Origin: Burkholderia mayonis
GTDB taxonomy: Bacteria; Pseudomonadota; Gammaproteobacteria; Burkholderiales; Burkholderiaceae
Direction: 5' to 3'
Length of the DNA stretch: 64,000 nt
NCBI RefSeq assembly: GCF_001523745.2
Contig: NZ_CP013386.1
Coordinates: 3,534,001 to 3,598,000, forward strand
Notes under the pieces: generated by a model
Databases searched by the model: none
What the model was told of the DNA's origin: nothing
Seen by the model: the letters and a program-made list of their open reading frames with translations, nothing else
Program-made: the position numbers and the translations under genes
In this document: positions 57,878 to 64,000 of the stretch, one piece after another
How the letters are laid out: each line of letters opens with the position of its first letter
Position numbering within the stretch: position 1 is the first letter of the stretch

Positions 57878-59536
57878 CTACCTGAAAAACGCCATCTGCA
57901 CGACCTTCACGATCACGAGCCCGACCGCGAGCACGAGATAGCCGCGCAGCACACCCATCCAGATGCGCGTCGACAGCGTGATCCGCGGCGCCGGCAGCGC
58001 GTCGAGCGGCGGCATCCGCCACGTGTCGCGCAGGCGGCGGTCGAAGCCGGCGTCGGCCATCTCGTTCGCGCCGCCGGCACGCTTGCGCACCACGAGCGTC
58101 GCCACGAGCCCCGCCATGGCGAGCAGCGTGCCGCCCGCGAGCACCTCGAGCATCGTCTCGCCGCTCATGTCCGGATACATCACGGACGCCGTCAGGATAA
58201 TCGACAACATCACGAGCACCCAGATCACCGCGCCTGTAAACAGATTCAATTTTGTCGAGTTGACCCACGGACCGAGTACGGCGCGGTCGTTGCACAGCAG
58301 GAGCAGGAACACCGTCGCGCTCGGCAGCAGCACGCCCGCGAGCGTCTGCACCGCTTCCGTCAGCAGGCCGAGCGGACTGCCCGGAATCAGCACGAGCCCG
58401 GCCGCCGCGGCGACGATGCCGAAGTAGACGAGATAGAAGCCCTTCGCATCCGACACGCCGCGATGCAGCGAGTGGCGAATCTTGAACACGTCGCCGATCG
58501 CGTACGCGGTCGCGAGCGACACGGCCGCCGCGCCGATGATGCACGCGTCGAGCAGCGCGATTGCGAAGAGCGTCGCGCTCGTGTGACCGGCGTACTTCGC
58601 GAGGCCGGCGATCACGCCGCCCGCGTCGGTGAAGTTGCCGGCTTCCGGACGACCGTCGTAAAGCGCCGCGCAGAACGAGATCATCGCGATCGCGCCGATC
58701 ATTACGAACACGATGCCGATCCAGAGATCCGCCTTCTCGTACTTCATGAAGCGCGGCGTGATCCGCTTGTCGATCACGTAGCTCTGCTGGAAGAACAACT
58801 GCCATGGCGCAATCGTCGTTCCGACGATGCCGATCACGAGCAGCATCACGTCGGAGAGCTTCGCGTGCGCGGGCCAGGTCGGCGCGAACAGATCGCGCGT
58901 CATCTGATGCACGGGCGGATGGATCGACACGAGCACCGGCACGAGCAACAGGCTCAACACGCAGAGCACGACCGCGAAGCGCTCGAACCGGCGAAAGTCG
59001 CCCGTGCTGACGGCCGCCATCGTCAACGCAGCGGCAATGCACACGCCCGCGACCTTCGACACGCCGAAGAAATCGAGCACGAACGTGATGCCGATGAACT
59101 CGGTGACGATCGTCAGCGCGTTCAGGATGAAGAGATCGACCACGCTGAACGCGCCCCAGAACTTGCCGAAGCGCTCGAAGATGAGGCGCGCGTGGCCGAC
59201 GCCCGTGACGGCGCCGAGACGCAGCACCATCTCCTGGTTCACGAACAGCACGGGCACGAGCAGCAGCAGCGTCCACAGTAGCGTCGTGCCGTAGTTCTGC
59301 CCCGCCTGCGTGTAGGTGCCGAACGCACCGGCGTCGTTGTCGCCGACCATCACGATGAGGCCCGGCCCGAGGATCGCGAGCAGCGTGCGCACGCGCGCCC
59401 ACCAGCCGCTGCGCGGCGCCGTGTCGTGATGCGCGATCGTGCCGAACGCGCCCTTGATGTCGCCGATGTGCGCGTGGTCGAGGACCGCGCTGCGCTCGAT
59501 GGCGATGGGCGGCGAGACGTCGGTTGGCGTTGACAT
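57878..59536 (-). CDS. NRAMP-related divalent metal transporter, non-canonical (Mg2+-type candidate)
   Basis: 552 residues with about eleven membrane segments. TM1 reads LGPGLIVMVGDNDAGAFG (DNDA at 66-69) in place of the canonical DPGN, and TM6 reads TTIAPWQLFF (APW at 243-245) in place of MPH, so the Met ligand that favours Mn/Fe is lost. The loss of that Met is known from the Mg2+-transporting NRMT branch of the family. A 45-residue cytoplasmic N-tail precedes TM1. GGAG precedes the start. A small ORF and a strong hairpin lie directly upstream. Confidence 0.85.
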   Translation of the reverse strand: MSTPTDVSPPIAIERSAVLDHAHIGDIKGAFGTIAHHDTAPRSGWWARVRTLLAILGPGLIVMVGDNDAGAFGTYTQAGQNYGTTLLWTLLLLVPVLFVNQEMVLRLGAVTGVGHARLIFERFGKFWGAFSVVDLFILNALTIVTEFIGITFVLDFFGVSKVAGVCIAAALTMAAVSTGDFRRFERFAVVLCVLSLLLVPVLVSIHPPVHQMTRDLFAPTWPAHAKLSDVMLLVIGIVGTTIAPWQLFFQQSYVIDKRITPRFMKYEKADLWIGIVFVMIGAIAMISFCAALYDGRPEAGNFTDAGGVIAGLAKYAGHTSATLFAIALLDACIIGAAAVSLATAYAIGDVFKIRHSLHRGVSDAKGFYLVYFGIVAAAAGLVLIPGSPLGLLTEAVQTLAGVLLPSATVFLLLLCNDRAVLGPWVNSTKLNLFTGAVIWVLVMLSIILTASVMYPDMSGETMLEVLAGGTLLAMAGLVATLVVRKRAGGANEMADAGFDRRLRDTWRMPPLDALPAPRITLSTRIWMGVLRGYLVLAVGLVIVKVVQMAFFR

Positions 59537-59587
59537 GTTGTTTCTCCGAATGCGTGTGGTGATCGTCGAAGCGCTTCGCCGGCATGC

Positions 59588-59630
59588 GCATACGCAAGCG
59601 CCGCCACACGGCGGCATCGCTTGCGTATGC
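59588..59630 (-). promoter_or_regulatory. Large hairpin in the leader of the NRAMP-like gene
   Basis: GCATACGCAAGCG (59588-59600) and its perfect inverse CGCTTGCGTATGC (59618-59630) enclose a loop that itself pairs CCGCC with GGCGG. It lies between the small ORF stop (59649) and the transporter start (59536). There is no U-run, so it may be an mRNA element rather than a simple terminator. Confidence 0.55.
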
Positions 59631-59648
59631 CGAAGCACGCTGCTGGCG

Positions 59649-59789
59649 TCAGGAAATCAGTTTTTTCAGACGCTGCCAGATCGAAGCGGAGGCCGGCTTG
59701 CCGGTGGATTCGAGCGACAGCATCGCGTCGTACTGGACGCGCGACTCATCGACGTGCGGCAGTTGCGACAGAAGCAGACCGAATTGCAT
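59649..59789 (-). CDS. 46-codon small protein upstream of the NRAMP-like gene
   Basis: MQFGLLLSQLPHVDESRVQY, then DAMLSLESTGKPASASIWQR and LKKLIS, stop TGA. GGAGA lies eight bases before the ATG. Third-position GC is high and the frame is clean, so it looks translated. It has an amphipathic helical character with a basic C-terminus. It could be a regulatory small protein or a leader peptide for the transporter gene 112 bp downstream. The family is not known to me. Confidence 0.6.
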   Translation of the reverse strand: MQFGLLLSQLPHVDESRVQYDAMLSLESTGKPASASIWQRLKKLIS

Positions 59790-60537
59790 GATGATTCTCC
59801 GGGCGCGGGTTCTCGCGCATGGCGGGAAGCCGCGTGCTCGAAGCTCATGCGCGCGATGCGCTTATCGATCGAGCCCTACGCGCTTCCCTTGATGATCGAA
59901 ATCGAAAAGATCCAGGGTGCGGCATATGGGATAACTGTCACTGTCCGGCATCTCGGCTCCTTGTCGAAGATAGGGGCGCGACGCGCACACGCGTGCGACG
60001 AATACGCACGCGTGCATGCGCGCTCGGCGCTGCCGTCACGCGGCGACGCCAAGCGAACGCGCGCCGCGAATCGGGTTCGCGGCGAAGGCCGAACGGGCGC
60101 GCGAAAACGCAGCGCTCATGCGGCGCAAATCAAGGGTGCACGGGGAGTGGTACTGCGAACTGCGACGCGCACCGTCTGCCTGATCGGCTAGACGGCGGCA
60201 ATGAAAAAGGCGCGGACGTCTTGTCGTTCAGGCGAAAAAACTGCTCGAAGGTCGACTACTGCAAGTGTCCAAGGCGTATGCCCCTTTTGTGGAGATGGGC
60301 GGATTCTATGGATGTGATAACCCGAAAGTCAATGCTGATTGTCAGCATCGCTGAAAAAAAATTTTGGCGCTTCCGGCACTGTAAGTTTTTACGCGATGAA
60401 ACCGTGCCCTTTGCTTTCGTTCCGCCGAAAACGGAAGCCGGATCGCAAACCTTGGCACCGCGTCGCACGGCGCTTGCCGCGCGCATCGCCGAATGCCGCG
60501 CATGCTAACCGATTCGGTATTTTTATCCGGTTTTTAC
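59790..60537. other. 750-bp intergenic region, partly AT-rich, no gene seen
   Basis: The stretch 60200-60450 is clearly AT-richer than the rest. ATGCTGA/TCAGCAT (60332-60348) makes a 7-bp hairpin followed by CGCTGAAAAAAAATTTT. Frames here lack ribosome-binding sites. It should hold the promoter of the small ORF/NRAMP unit on its left. Confidence 0.4.
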
Positions 60538-60567
60538 TTGCGCCCCCATGTACGGCACGCATACAAT
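60538..60567 (+). promoter_or_regulatory. Sigma70-like promoter of the leader-ORF transcript
   Basis: TTGCGC (60538-60543), 18-bp spacer and TACAAT (60562-60567). The predicted start is near 60575, just ahead of the AAGGAG site of the leader ORF. Confidence 0.45.
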
Positions 60568-60600
60568 CCGCCGCAATTCGTCACAGAAGGAGAGTCCCTC

Positions 60601-60666
60601 GTGGACACGTCCCCCAGTTGTAGCAGTCCGACGCCGGTCGAAACCGGCAACGCAATCGCGAGATAG
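60601..60666 (+). CDS. 21-codon leader ORF
   Basis: A GTG start with a strong AAGGAG eight bases upstream encodes MDTSPSCSSPTPVETGNAIA-R before TAG. It is too small for a folded protein; position and strength of the ribosome-binding site suggest a translated leader peptide controlling the downstream gene. Confidence 0.45.
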   Translation: MDTSPSCSSPTPVETGNAIAR

Positions 60667-60685
60667 CCGCCTGGATCTCCCTCGC

Positions 60686-60712
60686 CGCTAGCTCGCATGG
60701 GTCGAGTTAGCG
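60686..60712 (+). promoter_or_regulatory. Leader hairpin after the 21-codon ORF
   Basis: CGCTAGCTCG and CGAGTTAGCG form a 10-bp stem (one G-U pair) with a 7-base loop, 20 bp beyond the leader-ORF stop and 138 bp before the membrane protein start. Two A-poor flanks and no U-run argue against a simple terminator. Confidence 0.45.
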
Positions 60713-60849
60713 CGCTTCATCGCCGGCGGCGTCCGTCCGCCCGTCCGCAGCACGCTTCCTCTGTTTGGGTCTCGTCGCAAGCCGCCTCCTGGCGCGCGAG
60801 CGATGTCTTACGTCGTCCGGTGCATGCCGGAACGGACGGGAGCGGAGTC

Positions 60850-61119
60850 ATGCTTGTTCAATTCTTCAAGGCTAAGCTCGGGCGCTACGCCCATCTCGCG
60901 AGCCACCGGATCGTCGTCGCGCCGATCTCGCCGCTCGCGCATGCGGCAGACGCATCGAGCAACGGCACGCTGCCGGGCGCGGGGCTTCTCGTGCGGCCGG
61001 TCAACTGCGCGATCGTCGGCGCCATCGCGGGCGCCGTTGCGCTCGTCGCGCTGCTGTCCGCGTCGGGCGACCACACCAGCCTGAATCAGGCCATGCGCGT
61101 CAGCTGGTGGTTCTCGTAA
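60850..61119 (+). CDS. Small single-pass membrane protein of unknown function
   Basis: 89 residues. A basic N-terminus (MLVQFFKAKLGRYAHLASHR) leads to one membrane helix (about 51-70, NCAIVGAIAGAVALVALLSA) and a short tail. GGAGCGGAG precedes the ATG. The longer frame from 60697 would read through the leader structure and is rejected. The function is unknown. Confidence 0.65.
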   Translation: MLVQFFKAKLGRYAHLASHRIVVAPISPLAHAADASSNGTLPGAGLLVRPVNCAIVGAIAGAVALVALLSASGDHTSLNQAMRVSWWFS

Positions 61120-61121
61120 GC

Positions 61122-61139
61122 ACCGGCGAGCTCGCCGGT
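61122..61139. terminator. Perfect 18-bp palindrome after the membrane protein gene
   Basis: ACCGGCGAGCTCGCCGGT lies three bases beyond the stop codon. It can form a 7-bp stem with an AGCT loop. No U-run follows. Confidence 0.4.
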
Positions 61140-61216
61140 TCGCCGTGCCCGGCGGGCAACCTCAAGCGGCAAGCGGACGGTATCCTCGGCCGCATTCAAC
61201 CAAGCCACGATTCGTC

Positions 61217-62722
61217 ATGAAGAAAACCATTCATCACATGCTCGTCAAATCCGGCGTCGTTTCCGGCCTGCCGTTGCTGCTGTCGCTCGGCGTCGCGCAG
61301 CCCGCGCTCGCGCAGGCGGCCGATGCCGCGCCGGCGCCGGCCGAAAACTCAGCGCCGGCGGCGGCCGCCGCGGAAAGCCCACCCGCCGCGCCAGCCGCAC
61401 GAGCTGCCGAGGCCGCTCCCGCACCGACGGGCTTCTGGGAACGTTCGAACCTGCTCGGCGACATGGGCGGCCTGCGCAGCAAGCTCGGCGATCACGGGAT
61501 CACGCTGAACCTGCAGGAGACGAGCGAATACCTGCGCAACCTGTCGGGCGGCACGCACCGCGGCGGCGCGTACGACGGCCTCACGCAATTCGGCTTCAGC
61601 GTCGACACCGAAAAGGCGATCGGGCTGCCCGGCGGCACGTTCAACGCGTCGGGTCTGCAAATTCACGGCACGAGCCTCACGTCGCGCAACCTGCAGTTGC
61701 TGCAGACGGCGAGCGGCATCGAGGCCGAAGGGTCGACGCGCCTCTGGGAGCTCTGGTATCAGCAGTCGTTCGCGGGCGGCCGCGCCGACGTGAAGATCGG
61801 CCAGCAGAGCCTCGATCAGGAATTCATGGTGAGCCAGTACGCGGGCACGTTCATCAACGCAACGTTCGGCTGGCCCGTGCTGCCCGCCGTCGACATGCCG
61901 GCGGGCGGCCCCGCGTATCCGCTGTCGTCGCTCGGCGTCAGGCTGCGGTATAAACCGTCCGACGCGTGGACGGTGATGGCGGGCGTGTTCGACGGCAATC
62001 CGGCGGGCGGCATCGGCGATGCGCAGCGACTCAATCGCCACGGCACGAACTTCAACGTGCACAACGGCGCGCTCTTCATCGGCGAGCTGCAGTACGCGCT
62101 CAACGCGCCGCCAGCCGATCCGAAGGCGCCGCAGCCCGCTGGCCTGCCCGGCATGTACAAGCTCGGCGTCTGGTACAACTCCGAGCGGTTCGACGATCCG
62201 CGCTACGACACGAACGGCGTATCGCTCGCCGATCCGGCGAGCAACGGCATCGCCGCGACGCATCGCGGCAACTACGGCTTCTATGCGGTCGCCGACCAGA
62301 TGGTGTGGCGCCCGAGCGCGGACAGCCCGCGCTCGCTCAACGTGTTCGCGCGCGTGATGGGCGCGCCCGGCGATCGCAACGCGGTCGACTTCGCGCTGAA
62401 CGCGGGCGTCACGCTGAAGGCGCCCTTCGCGGGACGCGACAACGACACCGCGGGGCTCGCCGTCAGCTACGCGAAAGTTGGCTCGCATGCGCGCGGCGTC
62501 GACGGCGACACCGGCGTGTTCACGACGCCGGGTTATCCGGTACGACGCGCGGAAACGCTCGTCGAAGCGACGTATCAATATCAGGTGACGCCGTGGTGGC
62601 AATTGCAGGCCGACTTCCAGTACGCGTTCCGGCCGGGCGGCGGAATTCCGAATCCGAACGAGCCCGGCTCGCGGATCGGCAACGAAGCGATCGTCGGCGT
62701 GCGCACGACGATCATCTTCTGA
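61217..62722 (+). CDS. OprB-family carbohydrate-selective porin
   Basis: 501 residues. A signal peptide ends AQPALAQA; a Pro/Ala-rich linker (about 34-72) precedes the OprB domain beginning FWERSNLLGDMGGLRSKLGD. GGTFNASGLQIHGTSLTSRN, RLWELWYQQSF and KIGQQSLDQEFMVSQYAGTF are family blocks, and it ends in Phe (VRTTIIF). It would allow passive uptake of sugars or related solutes. The ATG at 61217 gives a basic signal N-region. Confidence 0.9.
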   Translation: MKKTIHHMLVKSGVVSGLPLLLSLGVAQPALAQAADAAPAPAENSAPAAAAAESPPAAPAARAAEAAPAPTGFWERSNLLGDMGGLRSKLGDHGITLNLQETSEYLRNLSGGTHRGGAYDGLTQFGFSVDTEKAIGLPGGTFNASGLQIHGTSLTSRNLQLLQTASGIEAEGSTRLWELWYQQSFAGGRADVKIGQQSLDQEFMVSQYAGTFINATFGWPVLPAVDMPAGGPAYPLSSLGVRLRYKPSDAWTVMAGVFDGNPAGGIGDAQRLNRHGTNFNVHNGALFIGELQYALNAPPADPKAPQPAGLPGMYKLGVWYNSERFDDPRYDTNGVSLADPASNGIAATHRGNYGFYAVADQMVWRPSADSPRSLNVFARVMGAPGDRNAVDFALNAGVTLKAPFAGRDNDTAGLAVSYAKVGSHARGVDGDTGVFTTPGYPVRRAETLVEATYQYQVTPWWQLQADFQYAFRPGGGIPNPNEPGSRIGNEAIVGVRTTIIF

Positions 62723-63125
62723 TTCGTTTCGCCTACGTCATCTTGCAGGCCTTTCGGGCTTTGCGCGCGCCGTTCGCCGCGGCGCGGCGCGCATTCGCCC
62801 GTCGCTCGCACGCTGTCAAATCGCTTAAACCGATTTGTCACCGGAATGCCATCAGAAAGTCGGCTCCGCGCCTTATCGTGACTCGCCCGGCCGCGCGCAA
62901 GCGGTGCTCCGCGTAACCGAGCGATTGCGGAGTGCGGCCGGATACGGCATGCTGAGCCGGTCGTCCGCCCCACACGAACGCCCGGCCTGGCGCCTCCCGA
63001 CGAGAGTCGCATTCACGCGGAGCTATCAGCTTGTCCTGTTTCGATCTCGCCGTTCGCCGCCACGATCGCTCGAACGATCGCGCGGCAGCCGCTCGCATGC
63101 GCCGTCGCATTCGCGAGACCGCACG
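62723..63125. other. Intergenic region, no gene seen
   Basis: About 400 bp between the OprB porin and the glycosyltransferase. GC-rich frames on both strands are shadows. It probably holds the promoter of the glycosyltransferase gene. Confidence 0.4.
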
Positions 63126-64000
63126 ATGAAGACGCTGGCGTGGCTCGCCGGCACCGTCGCCGCGCTGCTCGCGGCCGAGCTGATCTCGTTCGGCGACGTC
63201 GGGCATTTCGTCGCGCTGCTCGCCGTATCGCTCGCCGCGCCGTGCGTGCTTGCCGCCGTGTTCGGCTGCGCGTACACGCTGTTCGCAGGCATGCTCACGC
63301 AGCGCTTTTTCGCACGCGCGCCGCACGAACCGCGACACTGCCCGCCCGTGACGATCGTCAAGCCGCTGCACGGAACCGAGCAGGCGTTGTTCGCGAACCT
63401 CTCGAGCTTTTGCGAGCAGCGCTACGACGGTCCGATCCAGTTCCTGTTCGGCGTGCACGATCGCGACGATCCCGCGCTGCATGCCGTCGATGCACTGCGC
63501 CGCGCGTTTCCCGACGCGCACGTGACGATCGTCGCCGACGCGCGCCTGTACGGCCCGAACCGCAAGATCGCGAATCTCGTCAACATGCTGCCCGCCGCCG
63601 CGCACGACGTGCTGATCTTCGCGGACAGCGACGTGAGCGTCGGCCCCGACTACGTGCGCCATATCGTCGGCGAGCTCGACGAGCCGGGCGTCGGGCTCGT
63701 CACCTGCGTCTATCGCGGCCGCCCCGATCCGGGTTTCTGGCCGCGCGTCGAGGCGCTCGTCACCAATCATCAGTTCCTGCCCGGCGTCGTCGCGGGCCTC
63801 GCGCTCAAGCTCGCGCGGCCATGCTTCGGCCAGACGATCGCGATGCGCCGCGCGACGCTCGACGCGATCGGCGGCCTCACGCAGTTCGCGCACCATCTCG
63901 CCGAGGATCACGCGATCGGCGAAGCCGTGCGCGCGCGCGGTGAGCGGGTCGCCGTGCCACCGTTCGCAGTCGAGCACGGCTGTGTCGAGACGCGCGCCGC
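63126..64000 (+). CDS. hpnI: Hopanoid biosynthesis glycosyltransferase, HpnI type (3' end cut off)
   Basis: 291 codons visible of about 390 expected. N-terminal membrane segments (about 10-58) precede a GT2 ceramide-glucosyltransferase-like domain: CPPVTIVKPLHGTEQALFAN, IFADSDVSVGPDYVRHIV with the DxD, and FGQTIAMRRATLDAIGGL plus LAEDHAIGEAVRARG with the catalytic Asp. HpnI adds N-acetylglucosamine to bacteriohopanetetrol. Other hpn genes would be expected beyond the right edge. Confidence 0.85.
   Translation, partial: MKTLAWLAGTVAALLAAELISFGDVGHFVALLAVSLAAPCVLAAVFGCAYTLFAGMLTQRFFARAPHEPRHCPPVTIVKPLHGTEQALFANLSSFCEQRYDGPIQFLFGVHDRDDPALHAVDALRRAFPDAHVTIVADARLYGPNRKIANLVNMLPAAAHDVLIFADSDVSVGPDYVRHIVGELDEPGVGLVTCVYRGRPDPGFWPRVEALVTNHQFLPGVVAGLALKLARPCFGQTIAMRRATLDAIGGLTQFAHHLAEDHAIGEAVRARGERVAVPPFAVEHGCVETRA

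Noticed and set aside
60697..61119. Longer start for the small membrane protein
   Set aside because: The extra 51 residues come from the leader hairpin region; a good ribosome-binding site precedes 60850.
62838..63977. 379-codon minus-strand frame opposite hpnI
   Set aside because: Antisense shadow; the glycosyltransferase on the plus strand has clear catalytic motifs.

Overview
The window is a GC-rich (about 68%) chromosomal segment from a Burkholderia of the pseudomallei/thailandensis group. The evidence is the gene content and codon use: a KirBac1.1-type potassium channel, a phosphocholine-specific phospholipase C, a burkavidin-type biotin-binding protein, a hopanoid glycosyltransferase, and several 8- to 12-bp tandem repeats of the kind common in these genomes. 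The channel differs at several residues from the B. pseudomallei protein as I remember it, so B. thailandensis or another close relative is at least as likely as B. pseudomallei. No rRNA, tRNA, CRISPR array or intact insertion sequence was seen.

Layout. 1-4.8 kb: inward-rectifier K+ channel (cut by the window edge), an EF-hand protein, an S10 carboxypeptidase lipoprotein and a sulfate-binding protein, all on the minus strand. 4.8-8.5 kb: an accessory patch with lower GC. It holds an IS3-type transposase remnant, a probable heme-oxygenase-like diiron protein, a 170-bp element with 20-bp terminal inverted repeats, a RES/Xre toxin-antitoxin pair and a decayed P2-type replication gene A. 8.5-18 kb: DapA-family aldolase, alpha/beta hydrolase, azlCD with a divergent Lrp regulator, a GST/LysR divergent pair, a lipoprotein, phospholipase C, a Nudix remnant and an RBBP9-type hydrolase. 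18-21.3 kb: a co-directional run (VOC protein, GhrA, HMG-CoA lyase, YbaK, DUF1289). 22-29 kb: EamA exporter with divergent Lrp regulator, fluoroacetate-dehalogenase-type enzyme, nitronate monooxygenase, LysR regulator, porin and a Gly-rich exported protein. 29.5-36.2 kb: SBF-type symporter, an octamer repeat tract, a chemoreceptor, and a tightly coupled lacI / mannose isomerase / sugar kinase operon.

36.5-45.7 kb: housekeeping genes: DUF2905, a MidA-type methyltransferase, a degenerate SDR, folB, ttcA, glmU and glmS. 45.7-53.7 kb: the avidin-family protein, a lemA/TPM operon behind an FNR-like box, a copper cluster (DUF2933 remnant, copA, copZ with a CueR-type promoter) and two envelope proteins. 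54-64 kb: argG, gor with a 13-bp hairpin at its start codon, a small acidic protein, a lipoprotein, an NRAMP-related transporter preceded by a 46-codon small ORF and a strong hairpin, a short leader ORF ahead of a small membrane protein, an OprB-type porin and the start of an HpnI-type glycosyltransferase.

Genes that appear to work together: sulfate uptake (sbp only; its permease genes are not here); branched-chain amino-acid export (azlCD plus Lrp); mannose to fructose to fructose-6-phosphate (32.9-36.2 kb); UDP-GlcNAc synthesis (glmU-glmS); copper efflux (copA, copZ). The most novel-looking material is the accessory patch at 5-8.5 kb, the SDR whose nucleotide-binding loop is split by about 119 low-complexity residues, and the structured RNA leaders near gor and the NRAMP-like gene.
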